Shown: in pieces, positions 1 to 7,978 of the stretch
Layout of the letters: the number at the start of each line of letters is the position of its first letter
Numbering within the stretch: position 1 is the first letter of the stretch
Assembly (NCBI GenBank): GCA_002320815.1
Contig: DCLA01000084.1
Coordinates: 1-11,870, forward strand
Direction: 5' to 3'
From: Myxococcales bacterium UBA1660
Lineage (GTDB): Bacteria > Myxococcota_A > Polyangia > Polyangiales > Houyiibacteriaceae
DNA length: 11,870 bases
Translations under genes and position numbers: made by a program
Notes under the pieces: model-generated
What the model was told of the DNA's origin: nothing
Databases searched by the model: none
The model's input: the letters and a program-made list of their open reading frames with translations, nothing else

Positions 1-678
1 GCCGACGCTCACGTCGTCTACGACCATCTCTACGCGCGCGGCGACATCGTCGAGGCCGACTGCTGGGCGCACGCGCGGCGCCACTTCCACAAGTCGCTCG
101 CCACCGATCCCGAGCGGGCGCGCATCGCCCTCGGCTACATCGGCGGGCTCTTTCGCGTCGAGAAGGCCATCGCCGACGCGCCGCGCCGCAAGCGCGAGCG
201 GATTCGCCAGAAGCACTCGAAGCCCCTGTGCGAGCGCTTCTTCTCGTGGTGCGACGCCGAATGGTCCAGCGGCCAAATCCTCGAGGACACCCCCATCCAC
301 GACGGCGTCCGCTACGCGCGAAACCAGCGCGAAGGCCTCCAGCGCTTCCTCGCCGACGGTCGGCTGCCCATCCACAACAACGTCTCGGAACGCGAGCTGC
401 GCCGCCAGGCCGTCGGCCGCAAGAGCTGGCTCTTCATCGGCAGCGACGACGGTGCCCGCGCGAACGCCATGTTCACCTCCCTCCTCGCCAGCTGCCGCAT
501 GCTCGGCATCGAGCCCTGGGCCTACCTGCGCGATCTGCTCTGCCTGCTGCCGCGTTGGCCCGCGCATCGGATCCTCGACCTCGCTCCGGTCGCCTGGGAC
601 CAGACCCTCGCCGCCCCCGAGACTCAGGCCCTGCTCGCAGCCAAGCCGTACTGCACGCTCACGCTCCGCGAGCCTTAG
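1..678 (+). CDS. IS66 family transposase, C-terminal part (5' truncated by window edge)
   Basis: The DDE transposase of the IS66 family cuts and joins the ends of its own element. The frame is open from base 1 and ends with TAG at 676-678, giving the last 225 residues. The family's late catalytic domain is visible: an ADAHVVYDHLY segment at the start (Asp2 is probably the second acidic residue of the triad), then CWAHARRHF (21-29), then the very characteristic HNNVSERELRR segment (126-135), whose Glu130 is the probable catalytic Glu. RKSWLFIGSDDGARANAM follows at 140-157, and the IS66 C-terminal extension (GIEPWAYLRDLLCLLP, 169-184) comes last. Full family members are about 500 residues, so more than half is outside. 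No internal stop or frameshift is seen, so the copy may be active. It is probably the tnpC gene of the element. Confidence 0.93.
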   Translation, partial: ADAHVVYDHLYARGDIVEADCWAHARRHFHKSLATDPERARIALGYIGGLFRVEKAIADAPRRKRERIRQKHSKPLCERFFSWCDAEWSSGQILEDTPIHDGVRYARNQREGLQRFLADGRLPIHNNVSERELRRQAVGRKSWLFIGSDDGARANAMFTSLLASCRMLGIEPWAYLRDLLCLLPRWPAHRILDLAPVAWDQTLAAPETQALLAAKPYCTLTLREP

Positions 679-713
679 TCAACGGCCCCCAGGCGCTCGC
701 CGTCGTCAACTAC
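1..713 (+). mobile_element. IS66-family insertion sequence, right-hand part
   Basis: The segment holds the 3' end of an IS66-type transposase gene and a short non-coding tail after it. The right tip is placed at about 713 because the minus strand there starts GTAGTTGACGACGG, and IS66 elements usually begin with GTA at their tips. A GTCAAC hexamer is repeated in the tail (678-683 and 705-710). The left end and the accessory genes (tnpA, tnpB) lie outside the window, so the terminal inverted repeat cannot be compared. If the tip is right, an 8-bp target duplication would start with GCGATTCG (714-721). Family assignment is firm; the exact end is inferred. Confidence 0.8.
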
Positions 714-931
714 GCGATTCGTCGAACGGATACGAAGAACGCCTCGTGGTCGCTCGACCCGAGGCTCGCGGTCAGCGCCGCCCGCAGGTCCGCGTCCGAG
801 CGGAGCCCCGCGGCCACCAGCTCCCACGTCGCGAAGGCGTCGCCGAGGCGCACCCGGTGGACCTCGGTCCGCTCGTTCTCGGATCGCCGCTCGATCCGCC
901 AATCGCCGCTCTGGCCCACGACCGCTGCCAC
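710..931 (-). pseudogene. Remnant of a DUF6940-like gene truncated by the IS66 element
   Basis: A minus-strand frame ends in a TAG at 710-712, formed exactly at the presumed IS tip. Its protein has a natural-looking composition and a recognisable layout: GDWRIERR, then VHRVRLGDAFATWELVAAGLRSDADLR, then SLGSSDHEAFFVSV. This resembles the N-terminal part of the small bacterial DUF6940 proteins (a basic strand, a helix with a 'DxxFR' stretch, then '..EAFFWE'). The family is longer than this fragment, so the C-terminal half is missing, presumably on the far side of the insertion. The start is uncertain: GTG at 931 or 919 fits the family start; the frame also extends upstream to GTG at 1018, overlapping the divergent hydrolase gene. 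No Shine-Dalgarno sequence supports any of these. The family match is from memory of the motif pattern, not a search. Confidence 0.5.
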
Positions 932-989
932 CGACCCAAGAGAGCGCGCCCGGCCGCCCTCGGCAAGGCGCGATCCTCTGGCTCCTTGG

Positions 990-995
990 TACCCT
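990..995 (+). promoter_or_regulatory. Candidate -10 element (TACCCT) for a leaderless hydrolase transcript
   Basis: TACCCT lies 5 nt before the ATG at 1001. The same hexamer occurs before the histidine kinase gene. No convincing -35 is seen. The GAGG at 996-999 is only one base from the ATG, too close to act as a ribosome binding site. The call rests on the recurrence of TAnnnT before several starts in this window. Confidence 0.4.
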
Positions 996-1000
996 GAGGC

Positions 1001-1837
1001 ATGGTCCGCCTCGGCCACTGGCTCCTGGTGACGACCGCGGCGCTCGGCTGCGGGGGCGCCGGTCGCACCGACACCCTGCGGTCACCGCTCGAGCAGAGCG
1101 CGATCGCGGGCCTCGGGCGCTGCGAGGGGCGCGGCGCGCTCGCGCTCGTCGCTGGCCGCCCGCTCACGATCCTGGTGCACGGGAACCATGCGGCCCCGGA
1201 CTCCTTCGCGCCGCTGGCCGAGGCGCTCGCTTCGGGCGGCGAGCAGGTCGCCTGCTACCGCTGGCGAGAAGGCGGGCGCTTGACCCGCGCCGCCGCCGGC
1301 CTCCGGAGCGCCCTCGGGAGGCTCGACGGGCTTCACCTCCCGCGCGTCCGGGTCCTCGGCCACAGCCTGGGCGGGCTGGCCGCCCGGCGCGCCCTGATCG
1401 CCGAAGGCGAGCCCCTGCGGACGCCCATCGAGCTGGTGACGGTGGCCACGCCCTTCGCCGGCGTCGCCTCGGCCCGCACCTGCGGCAAGGCGTGGCTGCG
1501 GGTGCTCTCCCTGGGCGCGGTGGCCGCCATCTGCCGGCGGCTCACCCGGGGCGCCAAGTGGCGCGACATCCCGCCGACCGCCTCGATGATCCGCTCACCC
1601 GGGACCTTGGGGCCCTGGGTGACCGATCACCTGCACGTGGTGACCGACGAGCGCGGGACCTGCCGGCGCCGCGGAAACGGCCGCTGTCTCCAGGACGACC
1701 TCGTCTTCCGCCCCGCGGAGCAAGACCCCGCCCACGTCGCGGACCCCCGCCTGCGCACGGTGCGCCTCCGGGTGGGTCACGGAGCCGTCATCGCCGAGCC
1801 CCAGCAGCTACGGGAAGCGATCGGCCGTCGCCCGTAG
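1001..1837 (+). CDS. Exported alpha/beta-hydrolase (lipase/esterase-like)
   Basis: The 278-residue product is a predicted serine hydrolase of the alpha/beta-hydrolase fold. An oxyanion-hole HG motif is at 60-61 (TILVHGN), the nucleophile elbow GHSLGG is at 120-125 with Ser122 as nucleophile, and TVATPFAG at 148-154 is typical of lipase/PGAP1-like members. His260 in VGHGAVI is the likely catalytic His; the acid residue is not obvious. The N-terminus (MVRLGHWLLVTTAALGCGG) is a short signal sequence with a possible lipobox ending at Cys17, though Ala at -3 is weak, so the protein is either a lipoprotein or secreted. Further Cys at 41, 85, 161, 178, 221 and 229 fit an extracytoplasmic location. 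Substrate is unknown; lipid or ester is the reasonable guess. It stands alone: an IS-damaged gene lies upstream on the other strand, and the next gene has its own candidate promoter. Confidence 0.88.
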   Translation: MVRLGHWLLVTTAALGCGGAGRTDTLRSPLEQSAIAGLGRCEGRGALALVAGRPLTILVHGNHAAPDSFAPLAEALASGGEQVACYRWREGGRLTRAAAGLRSALGRLDGLHLPRVRVLGHSLGGLAARRALIAEGEPLRTPIELVTVATPFAGVASARTCGKAWLRVLSLGAVAAICRRLTRGAKWRDIPPTASMIRSPGTLGPWVTDHLHVVTDERGTCRRRGNGRCLQDDLVFRPAEQDPAHVADPRLRTVRLRVGHGAVIAEPQQLREAIGRRP

Positions 1838-1866
1838 TGTCGGCGGGACCGCTGGCGGGGTCCTGC

Positions 1867-1872
1867 TATGGT
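1867..1872 (+). promoter_or_regulatory. Candidate -10 element (TATGGT), leaderless start of the three-gene unit
   Basis: TATGGT is followed by exactly seven bases and then ATG at 1880, so transcription would start at or next to the start codon. The in-frame ATG at 1868 lies inside this hexamer, which argues against it as the start. Upstream at about the right distance there is only a weak -35 (GGGACC, 1845-1850). Confidence 0.5.
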
Positions 1873-1879
1873 CCGCGCG

Positions 1880-2373
1880 ATGAGGCGGCGATTGATGGGG
1901 GCCTTGGACATCGTCCTGGCCGTGGTGCTCCTCGCGGGGGTCTGGCTCGCGCTACCGGTGCGGTGGTGGCCGGTCGACGTGGGGTTCACGCTCCTCGCCC
2001 TGGCGCTGCTCGCCGCCGGCGTGGGGCTCTACCAGGGCACCGCCTGGGGCGTGCGGGTCGGCCGCGCGGTGGCCGCGTCGACCTTGGTCACCGGCGCCGC
2101 GCTGGCCACCACCCTGGCCTTCACCGCCGCCGGGCTCGCGGGGCTCTACGGTCCGGTCGGCTCGGGCGGCGCGATCATCCTGGTCGTCGCGGCCTTCCTG
2201 GTCCTGCCCTACCTGATCGTGTTCCCCGCCGCGCAGCTCTACTTCCTGCTGCCCGCGCGGGACGCGGACGAGGCCGCCGCTCCGCCGGGCGAGGGCCGGG
2301 TCGACGAAGCCGCGGCTCCCGTCGCCGGGCCCGAGGCCGAGCCGGCGACCGTCAGCGGCATGCGGGAACGCTC

Positions 2374-2377
<4 letters not shown>
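1880..2377 (+). CDS. Four-helix integral membrane protein of unknown function
   Basis: I do not recognise a named family. The 165-residue product (from ATG 1880) has four hydrophobic segments at roughly 8-26, 34-53, 63-85 and 97-122. Short loops include GLYQGTAWGVRVGR (49-62) and a glycine-rich LYGPVGSGGA before helix 4. After helix 4 comes a 40-residue hydrophilic, acidic, Ala/Pro-rich tail with an imperfect repeat (DEAAAP at 130-135 and 142-147), probably disordered. ATG 1880 is preferred over ATG 1868 because the latter sits in a candidate -10 box, and no Shine-Dalgarno sequence is present for either. The stop overlaps the GTG of the next gene by 4 nt, so translation is probably coupled and the products may work together at the membrane. 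Confidence 0.82.
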
Positions 2378-4154
<1,777 letters not shown>

Positions 4155-4158
<4 letters not shown>

Positions 4159-4634
4159 ACGCGTCGCGCGGGCGCCGGGCCGGCCTCGGGGTCGCGGTGG
4201 CGCTCCTGGCCCTGATCCCCATCGGGGTCCTGGCCACCTGCGGCACCAGCTCCGGGCGGGTTCACGTCCGCGGGGGTCCGCATGGCGAGTTCACCGTGAG
4301 CACCTCCGACTGCCACACCCTGGGACCCTACGGTCGCTTCGGCGCCAACCTGCACGGCGACGGCCACGAGGGCGGCGCGATCTACGTGATCGCCGATCCG
4401 GTCGCCGGCCCGCAGATCACCCTCGAGGTCCCCGGGAGCTGCCAGAGCCGCAACGGGACCGACTGCACCCTGATCCCGGTCCCGCGATCCGCGTGCGCGG
4501 TCTTCGACGCCGACGTGCGAAACACGCGCACGGTGGTCAACGACGTCCAGCTCGTGCGGGGCCACGCCGAGCTCCGCTGCACCCTCCCCGACGGCACCCA
4601 CGTCGAGGGTCGGGTCGAATTCGACGGCTGCTGA
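4155..4634 (+). CDS. Small cysteine-rich secreted protein or lipoprotein
   Basis: Unrecognised function. The 159-residue protein starts at ATG 4155, which overlaps the previous stop as ATGA. A basic N-terminus (RGRR, 5-8) and a hydrophobic stretch (11-27) are followed by LATC, so Cys29 may be a lipidation site, although Thr at -1 is unusual. The mature part is rich in Gly, Asp and beta-strand-like segments and has six more Cys (53, 96, 104, 114, 142, 159), an even number that suggests three disulfide bonds in an oxidising compartment. The chain ends at the last Cys. The pattern (DC near the start, a central C-x7-C-x9-C, a late LRCTLPDG and a terminal VEFDGC) looks like a compact beta domain. 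It is the last gene of the coupled unit begun at 1880. Confidence 0.83.
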
Positions 4635-4656
4635 GCCCCTCCCCCGCTGGCGGCGT

Positions 4657-4685
4657 TTGACAGTCCCCACGCCCACGATTACGAC
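4657..4685 (+). promoter_or_regulatory. Candidate housekeeping promoter of metK
   Basis: A perfect -35 hexamer TTGACA (4657-4662) is followed after 17 bases by TACGAC (4680-4685), which keeps three of the six -10 consensus bases. Transcription would begin near 4692, leaving a leader of about 60 nt. This differs from the leaderless-type starts elsewhere in the window. The spacing is ideal and the -35 exact, but the -10 is mediocre. Confidence 0.5.
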
Positions 4686-4714
4686 CGGGGCCCGCGGGCC
4701 GGTCGGCGCCGACC
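4682..4714 (+). other. Overlapping inverted repeats upstream of metK (possible alternative hairpins or operator)
   Basis: Three nested symmetrical elements are packed in 33 bases. CGACCGG (4682-4688) pairs with CCGGTCG (4699-4705) around a 10-base loop; GGCCCGCGGGCC (4689-4700) is a perfect 12-bp palindrome; and GGTCGGCGCCGACC (4701-4714) is a perfect 14-bp palindrome. The segment GGTCG at 4701-4705 can pair with either CGACC at 4682-4686 or CGACC at 4710-4714, so two hairpins exclude each other. There is no T-run, so a classical terminator is unlikely. It could be an operator over the promoter, a leader structure, or GC-rich chance. It matches no SAM-binding riboswitch class I can recognise. 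Confidence 0.4.
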
Positions 4715-4743
4715 CCCCGAACGAACGAACGCCGAAAGAACAC

Positions 4744-4747
4744 AGGA
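4744..4747 (+). promoter_or_regulatory. Shine-Dalgarno sequence of metK
   Basis: AGGA sits six bases before the ATG at 4754. It supports this start and shows that metK uses ordinary leadered initiation. Just upstream is a short tandem CGAACGAACGAACG (4718-4731). Confidence 0.65.
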
Positions 4748-4753
4748 CGATTC

Positions 4754-6097
4754 ATGGCCAAGCATCTCTTCACCTCGGAGTCCGTGACCGAGGGGCACCC
4801 GGACAAGATCTGCGACACCGTCAGCGACACCATCCTGGACGCCTGTCTGAAGGACGACCCCCACTCGCGCGTCGCGTGCGAGACCATGGTGAAGACCGGC
4901 TACGCGATCGTCGCCGGTGAGATCACGACCAAGGCCGTCCTCGACGTGCCGACCCTGGTCCGTAAGGCCATCCGCGACATCGGGTACACCTCGAGCGAGA
5001 TGGGCTTCGACGCCGACACCTGCGCGGTGCTCTCGGCCGTCGAGCAGCAGTCCCCCGACATCGCGCAGGGCGTGGACGTCGGCAAGGGCATCGACAAGGA
5101 CCAGGGCGCCGGCGACCAGGGCCTGATGTTCGGCTTCGCGTGCAACGAGACCCGCGTGCTCATGCCGATGCCGATCCACCTCTCCCACGCGCTGACCAAG
5201 CGGCTCACCAAGGTGCGCAAGAACGGCCAGCTCGGCTACCTGCGCCCCGACGGCAAGGCCCAGGTCACCGTCGAGTACGAGGACGGCAAGCCGAAGCGCA
5301 TCGACGCGGTCGTCGTCTCCTCGCAGCACGCCGAGGGCGTGAAGCACCGCGCGCTCAAGAAGGACATCATCGACGGGGTCATCCTCCCGAGCCTCCCGGC
5401 GAAGATGATCGACAAGAAGACCAAGTTCCACGTCAACCCCACCGGTCGCTTCGTCATCGGCGGACCGTGCGGCGACGCCGGCCTCACCGGCCGCAAGATC
5501 ATCGTGGACACCTACGGCGGCATGGGCCGGCACGGTGGCGGCGCCTTCAGCGGCAAGGACCCCTCCAAGGTCGACCGCAGCGCGGCCTACTTCGCCCGCT
5601 ACGTCGCCAAGAACATCGTGGCCGCTAAGCTGGCGACCCGCTGTGAGGTCCAGGTCGCCTACGCCATCGGCGTGGCCAAGCCCATGGGCGTCTACGTGAC
5701 CACCTTCGGCACCGGCAAGGTCGAGGACGAGAAGCTCTCCAAGGTCGTCGGCGAGATGTTCGACTTCCGCCCCCGGGCCCTCATCGAGGAGCTCGATCTC
5801 CTCCGCCCGATCTACCTGCCGACCGCGGCCTACGGTCACTTCGGCCGGACCGAGAAGAGCTTCACCTGGGAGAAGACCGACCGGGCCGCCGAGCTCGCCG
5901 AGGCGCTCCTCCCGAAGAAGACCAACGGCGCGCCCGCCAAGAGCACCAACGGTGCCCCGAAGAAGGCGACCAAGAAGGCCGCCACCAAGAAGGCCGCCAC
6001 CAAGAGCGCCAACGGCGCCGCCAAGAAGGCCAGCGCCAAGAAGGCGCCGGCCAAGAAGAAGTCCACCAAGAAGTCCACCAGCGCGACCCCGTCGTGA
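4754..6097 (+). CDS. metK: S-adenosylmethionine synthase with a Lys/Ala-rich histone H1-like C-terminal tail
   Basis: Methionine adenosyltransferase makes S-adenosylmethionine from ATP and methionine in the cytoplasm, with release of phosphate and pyrophosphate. The 447-residue product has the family's marks in order: TEGHPDKICD (12-21, His15 and Asp17 at the active site), GAGDQGLMFGFAC (118-130, the ATP-binding signature), GGGAFSGKDP (261-270, the phosphate loop signature) and AYGHFGR (359-365). The catalytic body ends near residue 387, matching the usual length of about 384. Residues 388-447 are extra: 19 Lys and 16 Ala with Thr, Ser, Pro, Asn and Gly, and no acidic residue, built from repeats such as TNGAP and KKAAT. 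Such tails resemble histone H1 or HC1 C-termini and are disordered and DNA- or RNA-binding. The reading frame is continuous through the tail to the stop, so it is not a sequencing frameshift. The stop overlaps the GTG of the next gene. Confidence 0.98.
   Translation: MAKHLFTSESVTEGHPDKICDTVSDTILDACLKDDPHSRVACETMVKTGYAIVAGEITTKAVLDVPTLVRKAIRDIGYTSSEMGFDADTCAVLSAVEQQSPDIAQGVDVGKGIDKDQGAGDQGLMFGFACNETRVLMPMPIHLSHALTKRLTKVRKNGQLGYLRPDGKAQVTVEYEDGKPKRIDAVVVSSQHAEGVKHRALKKDIIDGVILPSLPAKMIDKKTKFHVNPTGRFVIGGPCGDAGLTGRKIIVDTYGGMGRHGGGAFSGKDPSKVDRSAAYFARYVAKNIVAAKLATRCEVQVAYAIGVAKPMGVYVTTFGTGKVEDEKLSKVVGEMFDFRPRALIEELDLLRPIYLPTAAYGHFGRTEKSFTWEKTDRAAELAEALLPKKTNGAPAKSTNGAPKKATKKAATKKAATKSANGAAKKASAKKAPAKKKSTKKSTSATPS
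5969..5998 (+). repeat. 15-bp tandem repeat in the metK tail
   Basis: Two perfect copies of a 15-base unit beginning ACCAAGAAGG encode TKKAA twice (residues 406-415). A degenerate third copy begins at 5999 (ACCAAGAGCGCC). The in-frame unit length means slippage here would lengthen or shorten the tail without breaking the gene. Confidence 0.8.
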
Positions 6098-6831
6098 AGG
6101 TCGTCTTCGTCGGCGCGACGCGCGGCATGGGCCGCGCGCTCGCTCGGCGCATGGCCGGGCGCGGCGAGCAGCTCTTCCTGCTGGGGCGGGACCCGGAGAC
6201 GCTCGCCCGCACGGCCAAGGACCTCGAGGTGCGTGGCGCGGCCGGCACGGTCGGCCACGCGCCGCTGGACCTGGAGAAGCCCGGGGGCTTCGCCGCCGCG
6301 CTGGGGACCGCCCGGTCCGCGCTCGGCGGCTTCGACACGGTGGTGATCACCGCCGGGCTCTTCGCGACGCAAGAGGAGCTCGAGGCGGACCCTGCGCTCG
6401 CCGAGCGGCTCACCCGGGTGAACTTTACCAACACCGTGGTCCTCTGCGAGCACGCCAAGAAGCTCCTCCTCGAGCAGGGCGGCGGCACCCTCTGTGTCTT
6501 CAGCTCCGTCGCCGGGGAGCGCGGGCGCAAGCCCGTCGTGATCTACGGCGCCAGCAAGGCGGGCCTCACCCGTTACCTCGAGGGCCTGGACCACAAGCAC
6601 CGCGCCGACGGCCTGCGGGTGGTCACCGTGAAACCCGGCTTCGTGAAGACCAGCATGACCGCGGGCCTCGAGCCCCCGCCCTTCGCGGGCGAGCCCGAGG
6701 AGGTCGCGGACATCGTGCTCGGTGCCATCGACCGGGGCACCCCGGTGGTCTACGCGCCCGGCGCTTGGGCGCTGGTCATGGCCGTCATCCGGCGGCTCCC
6801 GCGCGCCGTGATGCGCCGCGTCGGCTTCTGA
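6094..6831 (+). CDS. Short-chain dehydrogenase/reductase, classical type
   Basis: The 245-residue protein is an NAD(P)-dependent oxidoreductase of the SDR superfamily. The nucleotide-binding GATRGMG is at 7-13, and Arg10 and Arg32 (in GRDP) suggest a preference for NADP(H). Other marks are ITAG at 85-88 (the NNAG position), Asn110, catalytic Ser138 in FSSVAG, Tyr151 and Lys155 in YGASK, and KPGFVKT at 180-186. The C-terminal 30 residues (TPVVYAPGAWALVMAVIRR onward) form a hydrophobic then basic segment that could associate with the membrane, as in SDRs acting on lipids or polyprenyl-linked sugars; the substrate is not known. Translation starts at GTG 6094, overlapping the metK stop as GTGA, so expression is likely coupled to metK. 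A link to methionine metabolism is not implied by the family. Confidence 0.92.
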   Translation: MKVVFVGATRGMGRALARRMAGRGEQLFLLGRDPETLARTAKDLEVRGAAGTVGHAPLDLEKPGGFAAALGTARSALGGFDTVVITAGLFATQEELEADPALAERLTRVNFTNTVVLCEHAKKLLLEQGGGTLCVFSSVAGERGRKPVVIYGASKAGLTRYLEGLDHKHRADGLRVVTVKPGFVKTSMTAGLEPPPFAGEPEEVADIVLGAIDRGTPVVYAPGAWALVMAVIRRLPRAVMRRVGF

Positions 6832-6838
6832 GCCCCCC

Positions 6839-6893
6839 GCACGGGTGAGGCCCTGCGGGCCCGCCCGGCACCGGGGTTCGTGCCAACCCGTGC
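6839..6893 (+). terminator. Inverted repeat after the SDR gene, possible terminator
   Basis: GCACGGGT (6839-6846) is repeated in inverted form as ACCCGTGC (6886-6893) with further GC-rich self-complementary sequence between them. It lies directly after the stop of the metK-SDR pair. There is no T-run, so at best it is a structured 3' end or an atypical terminator. Confidence 0.3.
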
Positions 6894-6925
6894 CGCCGGC
6901 GCGGACCTTCCTCGCGAATTCGTGA

Positions 6926-6941
6926 TGGCTTGGTTCTGGCA
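6926..6941 (+). promoter_or_regulatory. Sigma54-like -24/-12 sequence upstream of the lipoprotein gene
   Basis: TGGCTTGGTTCTGGCA keeps GG and GC at exactly the 10-base separation required by sigma54 and agrees with most of the TGGCACG-N4-TTGCA consensus. It lies in the only AT-richer patch between the SDR and the lipoprotein. A start near 6952 would leave almost no leader before the ATG at 6955, which weakens the case. It may be chance. Confidence 0.25.
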
Positions 6942-6954
6942 AATGGCCGGAACC

Positions 6955-7971
6955 ATGACTTGCTTCACCAAGCGGCTGATCGCCGGCCTGGGGACCGCCT
7001 GGCTGGCCCTCATCATTCTCGCCTGCACCGAGGACGCCTCGGAGACCACGGTCTCCGGAGACTTCGCCACCGGCGGTGGCTGTCCGCCCGGAGAGACCTG
7101 CGCCGCGCCGTCGACGGGATCGCGCCCGGTGGTCTTCCGCGCGAGCGTGGTGCTGGACGAGCCCGCGCCCGAAGGGGAGCTGCCGCCGGTCGCCCTCGGC
7201 GCCGTCACGCGCATCGTCCTCTCCTACCGTTCGGAGTCCTCGGGGTCCGGGGACCCCGCCCGCTGGTTCGGGGTGCCCGGGCACACCATCGAGGCCGAGG
7301 GCCTCGAGCCCGTCGAGGGGCACCCGGGTTGGTTCCGCGCGGTGACCACCGGCACGGGCACCGTATGGGCACGGGACGAAGACGGCGCGCTGCTCGAGCG
7401 AACGCGCGTCCGGGTCGAGCGCGTGGGCGCTCTTCGCGTGGCGCCCCGGTTCGTCGTGGGGACCCTCGCCGCGACCAACGTGAGCGGCGTCGACGGCTGG
7501 CGCATCTGGCCGGAGAGCGAGGTGGTCTTCACGACCGAGGCGACCTCCCCGGCCGGCGAGCCTCTGGTCGCCATCGAGGACCCCGAGGCCGGTTGGCCCG
7601 GCGACGTGTACCAGGGGCCCGAGGCCGGTTCGCTGGATCTCGAGGCTCGCCTCGGACGCTTCGGCACCGTCTCCCGCTACCCGGTCGCCGAGGGAATCGA
7701 CGGAGTCCGCCTCGTCATCCCCTCCCACTGCGGCCTGCTTTCGCTGGCGGACGACTTCGTCTGCGTCTTCGGCAGCGAAGCGGGGGCCCCGGTGCTCGGC
7801 GCGCCCCTCGAGGTCCTCGACGGCAACGGAGACCTTCTGGGCTACGACCCCGAGTTCCCGTGCTTCCGGCGCGGCTCGGAGACCCAGCGGGTCACCGTCT
7901 CCGCAGCGGGTTCGTCCTTCACCCTCTCGCTGCCGGCCGCGGCGCCCGAGGGCGAGCAGGTGTGTCGCTGA
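6955..7971 (+). CDS. Large lipoprotein of unknown function
   Basis: Unrecognised family. From ATG 6955 the 338-residue product starts with a textbook lipoprotein signal: TKR (5-7), then a hydrophobic run, then ILAC with Cys24 as the lipidated residue. That is why this start is preferred over the in-frame ATGs at 6925 and 6943 and the GTG at 6880, which would bury the signal. Only a weak GGAA (6949-6952) precedes it. After the signal comes a Gly/Ser/Thr-rich linker with a CPPGETC motif (a possible disulfide), then about 280 residues of mostly beta-strand-like sequence, such as VFRASVVLDEPAPEG, TRIVLSYRS, GTVWARDEDGALLERTRVRVERVG and VTVSAAGSSFTLSL. This suggests one or more Ig-like domains exposed outside the cell. 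Paired Cys near the C-terminus (HCGLL, FVCVF, PCF and the penultimate VCR) suggest more disulfides. It converges on the next gene with 7 bases between the stops. Confidence 0.85.
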   Translation: MTCFTKRLIAGLGTAWLALIILACTEDASETTVSGDFATGGGCPPGETCAAPSTGSRPVVFRASVVLDEPAPEGELPPVALGAVTRIVLSYRSESSGSGDPARWFGVPGHTIEAEGLEPVEGHPGWFRAVTTGTGTVWARDEDGALLERTRVRVERVGALRVAPRFVVGTLAATNVSGVDGWRIWPESEVVFTTEATSPAGEPLVAIEDPEAGWPGDVYQGPEAGSLDLEARLGRFGTVSRYPVAEGIDGVRLVIPSHCGLLSLADDFVCVFGSEAGAPVLGAPLEVLDGNGDLLGYDPEFPCFRRGSETQRVTVSAAGSSFTLSLPAAAPEGEQVCR

Positions 7972-7978
7972 GCGCTCG

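Noticed and set aside
1492..2373. Upstream extension of the toroid gene frame
   Set aside because: It runs out of frame through the hydrolase and membrane protein genes with Arg/Gly-rich nonsense composition. GTG 2374 is followed at once by a good membrane anchor.
4686..4753. Known SAM riboswitch class in the metK leader
   Set aside because: The leader is too short for SAM-I or SAM-IV, and I could not see the conserved cores of SAM-II, SAM-V, SAH or SAM/SAH motifs. Only palindromes are evident.
5952..6848. 298-residue Arg/Pro-rich frame over the metK tail and SDR
   Set aside because: A shadow frame: it starts inside the Lys codon repeats and overlaps the SDR, whose catalytic motifs are intact in the other frame.
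5836..7728. 630-residue open frame on the minus strand
   Set aside because: Antisense to the metK tail, the SDR and the lipoprotein, all of which have clear family or signal features. No recognisable motif was found in it.
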